From Mariaggregatimicrobium sp964498785 (lineage in GTDB: Bacteria; Zhuqueibacterota; Zhuqueibacteria; Thermofontimicrobiales; Thiofontviventaceae), in the NCBI GenBank assembly GCA_964498785.1, contig CAZCJL010000041.1, forward strand, positions 1 to 51,601: 51,601 nucleotides of DNA, read 5' to 3'. How positions within the stretch are numbered: position 1 is the first letter of the stretch; the number at the start of each line of letters is the position of its first letter. The position numbers and the translations under genes were made by a program. The notes beneath the pieces are model-generated. The model worked only from the letters and a program-made list of their open reading frames with translations. It was not told the DNA's origin and made no database searches. Shown here piece after piece: positions 25,092 through 33,421 of the stretch.

Positions 25092-26495
25092 CTACTCAAC
25101 CACATAAAACAGCGACTTGTCCTCTTCCAAACCGTCGAACGGTAGAAGATTCTGATCTTCGGGTTCCTGTCCAATCCCGATTTTCCCGATCGGTGTTCTT
25201 CCGCCTTTATAATAATGGGTATTGGCAAATCTTAATGAAGGCACATTCCCGGCAGGATCAAGCACAGCCAGGGCAAGAATATAATTACCTTCAGGTAAAC
25301 CGGACACGTTAAATTTGTCTTCGACTTGCGTTGTCGCTCCGGGCATCCATTGCGTAATATCCGTATCAAAGGTCGATTGCCATACGACTTTTTTGTCTTT
25401 ATTCAACACAGCCAGTTCCACAGGCCAGTTATAATACATGGGCGCTGCGCCAATGTTTTCCACTGTGAAACGAACAGAAAGGTTTCGGGATACGGATGGC
25501 GTGAAACTAACTTCACGGATCACATAGCGGTAGCCAAAGGCTTTTTGCATTCTGGCTGCGTTTCTTAAAATGTCCTCATCTTCATGATCATATTCCGCAA
25601 TCCAGCCCAGGCTTGAATTATGGGTTTTATAAATCCATTCAATCACATGATCTGTGCCGGCATCGCTTTTTAAATTCGTATCGGGACTGCCGCCAAGCAG
25701 GGATTGATCTCCCCAGTTATAGGCCACTTCTCCGCTTATCATCTGCGTTCTCCATACATCTCTGGCAATGATACCCTCTCCGCCAGCCATATCATTTGGC
25801 AATGCAAATGAATCCCAAATAAAACCAAAATCATAATCTGTAAATGTCTCGGGATAACGAACCATCAATTTCTTGTTTTTAAACGCCTTTACATAAGCAT
25901 CACCAATCACTTTTTGCATCTCGGGTGAAATGCGATCACCACCGTAAGGTAATTTTATGGGATATATGTGATGTTCTCCCCACTTGCCCCATATACCCAC
26001 TTCCACTGCAGCGACGTGCGGATCGTTGTCCCATGCTTGACCCAGTTTTTCAATAAAAGAAGGGAATCGCAACTTTAATTCTTCCGAGATCCATTGTTCA
26101 ACAGGATCGCCGTGAGGAATGTCTTCCGGCCAGTATCCTGTACTTCCATTATCAGGACCATTTGGATATACGATAACAACTCTTGGAATAACTTTAATAT
26201 TTTCCTTTTCTATGCCTGCCCATGCCTGGTTGCACCAATCGATTATTTTTTGCACGGAATCATCTGCCTTTGTTTCGAGATCTGTATATTTAATGTAATG
26301 TTTATAAATCGATGCATATTCATGATCCATAAATCTGTCATCCTGAATATAACGAGACGGCCGGAAGCCCTTTAAAGGATTTTGGAATGCTTCGGTTGTT
26401 TCTTTCAATTGAACTGTTATTTTAGGATCCGACGAGCAGCCAACGATGATAACACAATGTAAAATCAACCCAATAACAATCTTGAAATTATTCAT
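25092..26495 (-). CDS. Lipoprotein with DUF4832-type barrel and beta-sandwich, putative glycosidase
   Basis: 467 residues; lipobox I-I-V-G-C with Cys20. The conserved start QNPLKGFRPSRY is followed by I-P-R-V-V-I-V-Y, AVEVGIWGKWGEHH (Glu174), the LMVRYPETF strand, QMISGEVAYNWGD (Glu256) and SLGWIAEYDH (Glu301). The C-terminal sandwich reads NIGAAPMYYNWPVELAVLN and ALAVLDPAGNVPSLRFA. ATG at 26495 has AGGAG 6-7 bp upstream. Bases 25825-26011 are identical to 35014-35200 in a truncated paralogue, while surrounding sequence differs, pointing to gene conversion or a patchy recent duplication. This is the shortest and cleanest member of the family here and the best reference for the motifs. The activity is unknown. 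Confidence 0.77.
   Translation of the reverse strand: MNNFKIVIGLILHCVIIVGCSSDPKITVQLKETTEAFQNPLKGFRPSRYIQDDRFMDHEYASIYKHYIKYTDLETKADDSVQKIIDWCNQAWAGIEKENIKVIPRVVIVYPNGPDNGSTGYWPEDIPHGDPVEQWISEELKLRFPSFIEKLGQAWDNDPHVAAVEVGIWGKWGEHHIYPIKLPYGGDRISPEMQKVIGDAYVKAFKNKKLMVRYPETFTDYDFGFIWDSFALPNDMAGGEGIIARDVWRTQMISGEVAYNWGDQSLLGGSPDTNLKSDAGTDHVIEWIYKTHNSSLGWIAEYDHEDEDILRNAARMQKAFGYRYVIREVSFTPSVSRNLSVRFTVENIGAAPMYYNWPVELAVLNKDKKVVWQSTFDTDITQWMPGATTQVEDKFNVSGLPEGNYILALAVLDPAGNVPSLRFANTHYYKGGRTPIGKIGIGQEPEDQNLLPFDGLEEDKSLFYVVE
25825..26011. repeat. 187-bp block identical to 35014-35200
   Basis: Read base by base, this block and 35014-35200 show no mismatch. Just outside it the alignable sequence differs at about one base in eight. 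It covers the GKWGE motif and the following helix and strand of the DUF4832 gene. Confidence 0.85.
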
Positions 26496-26530
26496 TATAT
26501 CGCTCCTATGGAAAAAATGGCTCCATTCTG

Positions 26531-26782
26531 ATTTGAGTGGGTTACCTCTTAAAAAAGATAAGCCACGGATTCACACAGATCCACACGGATAAAACAATTA
26601 TTTTAAGATGCCAAACAGGATCTGCAAGATTGCGGGAAGCCTGCATGCGAAGCTGTTGCGGAATTGTATTCCTATGGTTTTCAATCCTCTTCATCCTGCT
26701 TGACCCTGTCCAAAAAAAGCTCTTGATCCGTGTTTCATCCGTGTCAATCTGTGGCTTAAATCTTTCAGTTACCCACTCGAAA
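26531..26782. repeat. MITE-like element with about 60-bp imperfect terminal inverted repeats
   Basis: The left arm (about 26531-26594) begins TTTGAGTGGGTTAC and contains AAGCCACGGATTCACACAGA. The right arm (about 26723-26782) is its reverse complement with scattered changes: TCAATCTGTGGCTT, then AGTTACCCACTCGAAA. The interior is not gene-like. A 93-codon plus-strand ORF inside it is of the kind that recurs in databases as a spurious protein from this repeat. It fills most of the 395-bp gap between two minus-strand genes. It could be transcribed as a long hairpin. Confidence 0.7.
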
Positions 26783-26890
26783 CAACATGGAACCGAAAAA
26801 ATGAATTTGGATTATTGAAAATACTTTCATCCAAATCGATAAAAATTAAAGGGGACACTCATTTCAACGTTATCATTTTCATCGAAACGC

Positions 26891-28480
26891 TCATTGATTC
26901 CTCACCCAATCTATTTCTGCATCCACCTCATCCTGATAATCTTTCCAATGGAAATAGCCTTCGATAATTTCCAATTGACTTTTTTGGATATGTTCATCGG
27001 TCACTGCGACAAGATCACGCCAGTGCTGCCGGGCCTCAGTGATATACCGAACCGCATCGGCCTTTTTATTCTGGTTTAATGCAACAGCAGTACGGAGTTT
27101 TTTGGCAAAATAAAGACCGAGATGCGCCCACGCCTTCACATCCTCGATTTCGCATTTCAAGGTTTCATTGGTTGTGTTGATATCATTGACAATGGCGAAC
27201 GCCTGTTGATTGTCCGTCTCAAGCATGGCGGCCAACTGCAATGGCGTTACTTTTTCTTCAAAATCACCCGTGCCGTCCCCATACTCCCGGATGCTGATCA
27301 AATCGGATGCGATGGGATCTGAATTGATCACTTCGTCTATTTTAATAAAATCACGCTTGTTGCCTATGAATCCTTCCGTATAAAAGGAATGATCCCAGGT
27401 GAAATTAAAAAAGCTGGCAATGCGCTGGGTGGTGCGTGTGGAAAGTTTGTAGGCTTCAACCATTTGTTCGCCGAAACCGCCGGCATACCGCTGGTCAAAC
27501 GCATTGACAAAAACCGCATCCGGGATCGTTGGATTATACAACAATCTGCCCCACTGCATGTAATAGAGCCACTGCCGTTCAAAGGCATACTTCCAGTTCA
27601 CGTGAGGATGATTCTGTTTATGATAAATATCCATGGCGGGAATATAACATTCGGAACCGATAAAATAACCGCCCACATAATCCTGGCCGTTGATTTTGAT
27701 GTGTTCGCGAATAAAATCCGGCTCTCCCCAGCGCAGCCTGAAGAAATCTTCGTTTCGCATCATCCAGGCTATTTTAAACAACGCCGTCCAGAACGTTTTC
27801 CACTCTGCAAGCTCAGCGTCAGTAAACGGCGTGGCTTTGGGAAAGTTTTTTGCTTTGATCATATAGGGAAAAGGATGCAGACTCCACAGGGTCAGCGCGT
27901 TCAGTCTTTCTTCAGCCATCATGTCGAGAAAGGCCCGCCACATGTTGAGGTCTTTGCTCAATTCTTTATTGATCTGGAGAGCCTCGTTCGACCTGTATGA
28001 TACCCAGGGCAAGTTATATTTGATCGCCCGGAACGGAAAACGCGGATTCACGATCTTTTCTTCAACGCCGCCAAGCCCGTTCTGCATCTCGATTTGCTCC
28101 GCCAGCTCCATGAGTCCGTACATGGCTCCGGAGTTGTCAATCGCAGATACCGCATATACATTCCCTGATTTATGGATACGAAATCCCTCTTTCTCGATTT
28201 CAGCATCCTCAGTTGGGCGAACAATATGAAGCTGGATGTGTTCCCGGCCGGTAATAGCAGATTTATCCATAATCAAAGATGTTAAACTCAAACCATTGAG
28301 AGCCGCTTCTATTTTGGTGGCTCCGAAAACCTGCATCGGTGAATTTTTATCTATCGAAATTAGAACCTGTGAGGGTTCAGAGGCAGCTCCCGCCTGACAC
28401 TCGCCAGTCATTATGTTGTTCTGACACCAAATCAGGAAACCCAGAAACAACAAGCGCGCTGTAATTTTTAGAAAAATCAT
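26891..28480 (-). CDS. Alpha-glucuronidase-like paralogue with an in-frame deletion of the barrel centre
   Basis: 529 residues, about 169 shorter than the 17983 paralogue, which it matches closely at both ends. The first 240 residues (FPFRAIKYNLPW, W-S-L-H-P-F-P, FTDAELAEWKTFWTALFK) join directly to IAWMMRNEDFFRLRWGEPDF. This skips the region with the conserved Gly-Glu motif (GITMGEAM in the twin) and the H-A-H-S block. The frame is kept. At the twin's corresponding ends the DNA reads AGAATGGCAAAA and AAAATGGCCTGG, so a short AATGGC microhomology may have mediated the deletion. ATG at 28480 has a perfect AGGAGG site, so it may still be translated, but it should lack catalysis. A DUF4832 gene follows downstream. 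Confidence 0.75.
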   Translation of the reverse strand: MIFLKITARLLFLGFLIWCQNNIMTGECQAGAASEPSQVLISIDKNSPMQVFGATKIEAALNGLSLTSLIMDKSAITGREHIQLHIVRPTEDAEIEKEGFRIHKSGNVYAVSAIDNSGAMYGLMELAEQIEMQNGLGGVEEKIVNPRFPFRAIKYNLPWVSYRSNEALQINKELSKDLNMWRAFLDMMAEERLNALTLWSLHPFPYMIKAKNFPKATPFTDAELAEWKTFWTALFKIAWMMRNEDFFRLRWGEPDFIREHIKINGQDYVGGYFIGSECYIPAMDIYHKQNHPHVNWKYAFERQWLYYMQWGRLLYNPTIPDAVFVNAFDQRYAGGFGEQMVEAYKLSTRTTQRIASFFNFTWDHSFYTEGFIGNKRDFIKIDEVINSDPIASDLISIREYGDGTGDFEEKVTPLQLAAMLETDNQQAFAIVNDINTTNETLKCEIEDVKAWAHLGLYFAKKLRTAVALNQNKKADAVRYITEARQHWRDLVAVTDEHIQKSQLEIIEGYFHWKDYQDEVDAEIDWVRNQ

Positions 28481-28616
28481 CTGCTTCCTCCTGTAATCCG
28501 ATCGTGTTCATCGATGGTTGGATTTGAGGATATTGTATTCCACAGCTTTTTCATAAACATGAATCTGTGCTTTCCATGAATACACCTCAACTTTGAATAA
28601 ATTTTACATGAAATTC

Positions 28617-30863
28617 CTATTCTACGACAACCTTTATTTTATAGCTTGCAGCCCCCAGTTCATTTGACCGTTCACCCGGCGATGCATTGCCAATCGTGAT
28701 CGCTGCATGTCCGCGATGTTGCACTTTTTCACCATCACTGTTGAAATAAGCAAAAGCATCATAAGGAATTGAGAACGTGACAGCGCCCTGTTTGCCCTTT
28801 TTGAGTGACACTCGTTTAAAGTCAACCAATGAGGCGATCGGCAAGCGCTCTTTCCCATTTTCGATGCTGACGTAAACCTGAACCACTTCTTGCACATCCA
28901 TGGCGTTGTTATTCTGAATGTTTAATGAAATATTCAGATTCTGATCTTTTGTCACCACATTATTGCTGACTGCCGGCTTTTCCCATTCGAGGTTTCCGTA
29001 ACCCAATCCAAAACCAAATGGGTACAATGGATCTTCTGTCATGTATTTATAAGTTCGACCGTCCATGGAATAGTCTTCATAATCCGGTAATTGATCGATG
29101 GATTTCGGAAAAGTAATGGGCAGCTTGCCGGAAGGAGAAACATGGCCCAAAATAATATCCGCTACGGCATCTCCGCCTCGTTCTCCGGGATACCATGCAT
29201 ACAATACGGCATCAGATAGTTGCGATACTTCTCTCAGATCAAGCGGCATGCCCGAACAAATAACCGTGATCACTTTTTTACCACCCGACCTTGCCTTTTC
29301 ATTGATCTTTCTCAAAAAGGTTAATTGGCTTTCGGGTAATTTCATATCGAGAATATCACCTTTATTCGGTGAAGCAATGGATTCTCCTTCTTCACCTTCT
29401 AACAAAAGGGTCAGGCCGAGCACAACGATGGTGGCTTCGGCATCAGCGGCCTGACCGCTAAACCAGTCAATGCTGTTCAAATTTTCTGTTGTCAGCAAGG
29501 CTCCCTGTCTAAACTGCATCCGTGTTGATGGAGATACTTTGCCCGCGACGCCTTCCACAATGGTTTTCATATTTGAATTGAGACCATTGTAATTGCCTAC
29601 TAATGACAGATTATTGGCAGCAAGTGGTCCCGTCATGTAAATAAATTTGCTGTCCGGACTGATCGGTAATGCGTTATCGTTTTTCAACAAGACGATAGAC
29701 TTGTGCGCCGCTTCCAGTGCCAATTGCTGCTTTTCCTCATTATTGATCACATCCGTTCCTATGGATCGATATGGATTATCTTGAGGATCATCAAACATGC
29801 CGAGTTTAAATCGGGTTCGATATAGATGTTTGAGACTTTTGTCTAATTCCTGTTCCGTAACCAGTCCCTGGTCAATGGCATCCTTGAGGCCTTTGGCATA
29901 GGTGACGCCGCAATTGAGATGAACGCCTCTTTTCAGCGCCAACGCAGCCGACTCTGCATGATTGGAGGTTAATCCATGATGATTATGAAAGTTTTCCAGG
30001 GCCCAGCAGTCGCTTAAAATGTGTCCGTCAAATTTCCATTCGTCCAGCAGGATCCCCTGCAACAACAAGTTGCTTCCACAACACGCTTCATCATTTGTCC
30101 GGTTATACGCACACATAATCGCTTCAACACCGGCATCGACACATTTTTTGAACGCCGGCAAATATGTCTCTCGCAAATCCTGTGGGCCGGCAATGGCGTT
30201 AAATTCATGGCGCAACGCTTCGGGCCCACTGTGAACAGCGTAATGCTTGGCGCAAGCTGCAACTTTCAAGTATTTGGGATGATCACCCTGCATGCCTCGT
30301 ATAAAGGCGGCGCCAAGTGTGCCGGCCAAACAGGGGTCTTCACCATAGGTTTCCTGTCCCCGTCCCCATCGCGGATCGCGGAAAATATTCACATTAGGCG
30401 ACCAAAACGTCAGCCCCTGATACCGGGTCTGTTCTTTTCCCAAACTCAGCATGTGATTGTTGATTGCCCTGGCCTCATCGGAAATGGCATCGCCGACTTT
30501 TTCCAGCAACAGGGGATCAAAAGTCGCTGCCATGCCTATGGCCTGGGGAAACACTGTCGCTCGACCGGAACGGGCCACGCCGTGCAAGGCTTCACTCCAC
30601 CAATCATAGGCGTCAACGCCAAGTCGGTCAATGGCAGCGCTGTTCATCACCGTTTGAGATATTTTTTCGTCGAGGGTCATGGCATCGATCAGGGATGAAA
30701 TGCGGATTTCCATATCCAGATCGCTGTTTAGCCATGGCCTGTCCTGGGCATGAGTCACTGACATCAGCAAAAATATCAGAACCAGCGTTATCGACTTTAT
30801 CGATATTTTGGCGGAATGATCATGTCTATGAAACGTCCTGGCAATAAAGTGTTGAATTTTCAT
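28617..30863 (-). CDS. GH3 family beta-glycosidase (xylosidase/glucosidase type)
   Basis: 748 residues. A long basic N-terminus precedes a hydrophobic leader ending THAQDRPW. The (beta/alpha)8 domain has GLTFWSPNVNIFRDPRWGRG and ETYGEDP, the pattern common in beta-xylosidase/beta-glucosidase GH3s. It also has AKHYAVHSGPE and the nucleophile motif G-H-I-L-S-D-C-W (Asp285). The alpha/beta sandwich domain has VICSGMPLDLREV, YAWYPGERGGDAVAD and LEGEEGES (candidate acid/base region). A C-terminal fibronectin-like domain completes the normal three-domain layout. It would release terminal beta-linked sugars in the periplasm. ATG at 30863 has a weak AGGA site. It sits 77 bp downstream of the GH43 gene on the same strand. 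Confidence 0.92.
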   Translation of the reverse strand: MKIQHFIARTFHRHDHSAKISIKSITLVLIFLLMSVTHAQDRPWLNSDLDMEIRISSLIDAMTLDEKISQTVMNSAAIDRLGVDAYDWWSEALHGVARSGRATVFPQAIGMAATFDPLLLEKVGDAISDEARAINNHMLSLGKEQTRYQGLTFWSPNVNIFRDPRWGRGQETYGEDPCLAGTLGAAFIRGMQGDHPKYLKVAACAKHYAVHSGPEALRHEFNAIAGPQDLRETYLPAFKKCVDAGVEAIMCAYNRTNDEACCGSNLLLQGILLDEWKFDGHILSDCWALENFHNHHGLTSNHAESAALALKRGVHLNCGVTYAKGLKDAIDQGLVTEQELDKSLKHLYRTRFKLGMFDDPQDNPYRSIGTDVINNEEKQQLALEAAHKSIVLLKNDNALPISPDSKFIYMTGPLAANNLSLVGNYNGLNSNMKTIVEGVAGKVSPSTRMQFRQGALLTTENLNSIDWFSGQAADAEATIVVLGLTLLLEGEEGESIASPNKGDILDMKLPESQLTFLRKINEKARSGGKKVITVICSGMPLDLREVSQLSDAVLYAWYPGERGGDAVADIILGHVSPSGKLPITFPKSIDQLPDYEDYSMDGRTYKYMTEDPLYPFGFGLGYGNLEWEKPAVSNNVVTKDQNLNISLNIQNNNAMDVQEVVQVYVSIENGKERLPIASLVDFKRVSLKKGKQGAVTFSIPYDAFAYFNSDGEKVQHRGHAAITIGNASPGERSNELGAASYKIKVVVE

Positions 30864-30940
30864 AATGCGGATTCCTGTATTCGTTAAATTTTTGGGTTGT
30901 AAAATTTATCAAGCTCATGAAACAGCTCCATTTATTAAAA

Positions 30941-33187
30941 CTATTTTGTTAAAATAAACTTTTTTGTTTGCACCGTATTGTTGTTTGTTTCCAGTCGATA
31001 AATGAATATGCCACTTGCCATGGGTTTGTCATTCGAATCACGACCATTCCAGGTTGCCGAATGGTGTCCGGCAGTCTTTTTTTCATCGACCAGAGTAATC
31101 ACATGTTGTCCCAGGGAGTTGTGGATGGACAGCTTAACTTGAGACGACTCGTTCAGTTGATAGGGGATGGTGGTTTCCGGATTGAATGGATTCGGATAAT
31201 TCTGACCCAAAAGCGTGCGTTGTGGCAGCATATTATTCATTACACCCGTCCCATTGGCCGGCACGACTTTGATTGCAGAAATCTTGGCGTTGTCATTTAT
31301 CGTGCTAAACGAGATGTTGAGCACCTCATCGGTCAGGGTGACCGCGAATATTTCATCGTATGCGGCATCCTTGCCCACCTCGGACCAGATGTCAAGGTTG
31401 CTTATAACTTTGTTACCCTCAATCGCGACGTCAAGCACGCGATTACCCGCTGAACTGTGATAAATTTCCGCGAACATGAGGGTGACCTCATAACTGCCGT
31501 TGGGCATGGGGATATCATAGCTGAACGTATTTCCATAGCGCTCGGTTTTATACAACACATCATCCTCGGTGCCCGAAATTACAGAGCTGGTGGAGTAGAT
31601 GTTACCACCGCTATATTTCGTATCTTGACTGTATGCCGTACCATCGGAGGACGTAAAAGGTGCACCTCCGCAGTTAACTGCAAATGTTGTAAATATTTTT
31701 TCAACAGAAAAATTGGCAGTAACATGAATGTCAGAGTTCATTGTAATTGTTGCGGGGTTCTCAGAACCGGTGAAATCGCCGCTCCATGAGCTGAACTCAT
31801 AACCGCTATCCGGTATTGCGGTCAATGTAGCCACTGTGCCTGAAATAAAAGTACCGCCGGCAGGATTGACAGAACCGTTTGTGGCGCTCGTTGTCAAAGT
31901 ATAAGTCGGGCCGGAGTCCTGGATCATGAAATAGTCTAATCTCAAAAGTTCGGTCCCTGTACCCTTGAAGACGAGGGCTATGTTTTTATCGCCGGCGCTA
32001 TTTGCAAGGTTACAGGTATAAACTTGGTATGTTGTCAAGCTGCCTGTATTCGGTACTTGGCAAGATCCCAATAAAGTTCCACTGACGCTGTCTTCACGGA
32101 CTTCTATAGTCCCGCCAGTAACTGAGGAAACACAAAAACTTGCGCTTGCATTCGCTGGAATGTTCTTAACATTTGGATAATAGAGATATGAATCATTTCC
32201 CGAATTTCTCACTTCGAATCCGCTTGCATTCTCATTCTTGCTTGACTCATCGGACGCGGCAAAATACCATTCCGCCTGTATCGTCTTTCTGGAATCATAT
32301 TGTCCAACACCCAGGGATGATTGCGCGATTTCCGCGTCGATTATCAAATCGCCATTGTCTTTATAGTAGGCATAGGTTAAATTCGTTTTACGAAAATGAT
32401 TATCCGTATCTTGTATGCCATATGCAAAATAATTTTGATTATTCCACTCGAAAAAAGTACCGTGGTCAGTCCAACTCGGATAAAATTTGCCTCTATGGGT
32501 ATAGGGACCATAAACATTTATATATGTTGCATAATTAGAGCCGTGACAATTCAGATAGTAGAGCCCATTGTGTTTATGCACAAAACTCCCATCCGCGCTC
32601 CAGGCATCACCAATGTGTTGAATCGTTTTGGGTGATTCGGCAAATGAGATCATATCATCATTCATTTTCATAATTTTGTAAGGATAATAGCCGTAGATGA
32701 AATATGAGGTTTGATGTGCGTCATCATCAATAAATACGGTGGGATCCCAGCCGCCGTTTAATGCTCGCCCGAGCGCATCCGTATAAGGCCCTCCGTGCCC
32801 GGTCGTACTGACAGCAACACCCATATCAAAACTATGTTTTGAGAAATAAAAGTAATGCTTGCCATTTCTTTCGGCGCCATCAGTTGCATAACATTTACTC
32901 CATGGTCCACCAATGTACGTATCTTGCGGATCCAACGTAAATTCCAGCGTCCAATTGATCAAATCAGGTGATGACCATATCCACCAATCATTCATGGTAT
33001 ACTCGGTGTTGCCTGGTTTTTCATCGTGGGTTGCAAAAAGGTAAGCTTTGCCATTAAAGATATGAATGTGCGGATCACACACGCCCTGATTTGGAATAAT
33101 TGGATTGTCTACAAATCCTATTGCGGGATATAATACTAAAAATACATACATAGTGATCAAGCATTTTTTTGTTGTTTTGGTCTTCAT
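30941..33187 (-). CDS. Multidomain secreted GH43-like protein with CBM, InlB-type repeat, malectin-like and sorting domains
   Basis: 748 residues. The signal peptide leads into a five-bladed propeller (about 28-300): GVCDPHIHIFNGKAYLFATH (base Asp38), GGWDPTVFIDDD (Asp148) and SADGSFVHKHNGLYYLNCHG. At the last site GH43 enzymes normally have Glu as general acid (E-G-x-x-x-x-K), but here it is Asp199. A CBM6-like module (about 305-430), a divergent InlB-type repeat (YTLTTSATNGSVNPAGGTF), a malectin-like domain (FAVNCGGAPFTSSDGTAYSQ) and a C-terminal sorting domain (LLGQNYPNPFNPETTI) follow. It probably acts at the cell surface or is released. Family members cleave arabinose, xylose or galactose linkages; the altered acid makes activity uncertain. 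ATG at 33187 has GGAG upstream. Confidence 0.88.
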   Translation of the reverse strand: MKTKTTKKCLITMYVFLVLYPAIGFVDNPIIPNQGVCDPHIHIFNGKAYLFATHDEKPGNTEYTMNDWWIWSSPDLINWTLEFTLDPQDTYIGGPWSKCYATDGAERNGKHYFYFSKHSFDMGVAVSTTGHGGPYTDALGRALNGGWDPTVFIDDDAHQTSYFIYGYYPYKIMKMNDDMISFAESPKTIQHIGDAWSADGSFVHKHNGLYYLNCHGSNYATYINVYGPYTHRGKFYPSWTDHGTFFEWNNQNYFAYGIQDTDNHFRKTNLTYAYYKDNGDLIIDAEIAQSSLGVGQYDSRKTIQAEWYFAASDESSKNENASGFEVRNSGNDSYLYYPNVKNIPANASASFCVSSVTGGTIEVREDSVSGTLLGSCQVPNTGSLTTYQVYTCNLANSAGDKNIALVFKGTGTELLRLDYFMIQDSGPTYTLTTSATNGSVNPAGGTFISGTVATLTAIPDSGYEFSSWSGDFTGSENPATITMNSDIHVTANFSVEKIFTTFAVNCGGAPFTSSDGTAYSQDTKYSGGNIYSTSSVISGTEDDVLYKTERYGNTFSYDIPMPNGSYEVTLMFAEIYHSSAGNRVLDVAIEGNKVISNLDIWSEVGKDAAYDEIFAVTLTDEVLNISFSTINDNAKISAIKVVPANGTGVMNNMLPQRTLLGQNYPNPFNPETTIPYQLNESSQVKLSIHNSLGQHVITLVDEKKTAGHHSATWNGRDSNDKPMASGIFIYRLETNNNTVQTKKFILTK

Positions 33188-33325
33188 TTTATTTCTCCAA
33201 AACTTTGATTTTCATAACCTTGGTTTCAAGTTTCTGTTCTCAAATCAGATCGTGTCCGGAAAAAGTCATTTTACGCGACTGAAATGACAATTTCACCGAT
33301 TTGATGTTCTTTGAAAGAGCAGAGT

Positions 33326-33421
33326 TCACCAATGAATATGGCGATATTGACGAGAGTTTTTGTACAAAGTTGCGCAGGCCATAAAAAGCCAGGAATACAA
33401 AACTGCCGTCAACTTCTTCAT
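33326..33421 (-). CDS. 31-codon leader-like ORF overlapping the sulfatase stop (ATGA)
   Basis: The ATG at 33419-33421 overlaps the sulfatase TGA in an ATGA arrangement and has AAAGG about 6 bp upstream, as in translationally coupled genes. The peptide starts MKKLTAVLYSWLFMACATLY, like a lipoprotein signal peptide, and then stops after 31 codons with no recognisable mature domain. It is most simply the 5' stump of a deleted gene. The remaining sequence to 33187 has no further ORF in that frame. Confidence 0.4.
   Translation of the reverse strand: MKKLTAVLYSWLFMACATLYKNSRQYRHIHW

Noticed and set aside
26537..26818. Plus-strand 93-codon ORF with a protein-like start
   Set aside because: It is encoded by the inverted-repeat element; this type of repeat commonly yields spurious ORFs.
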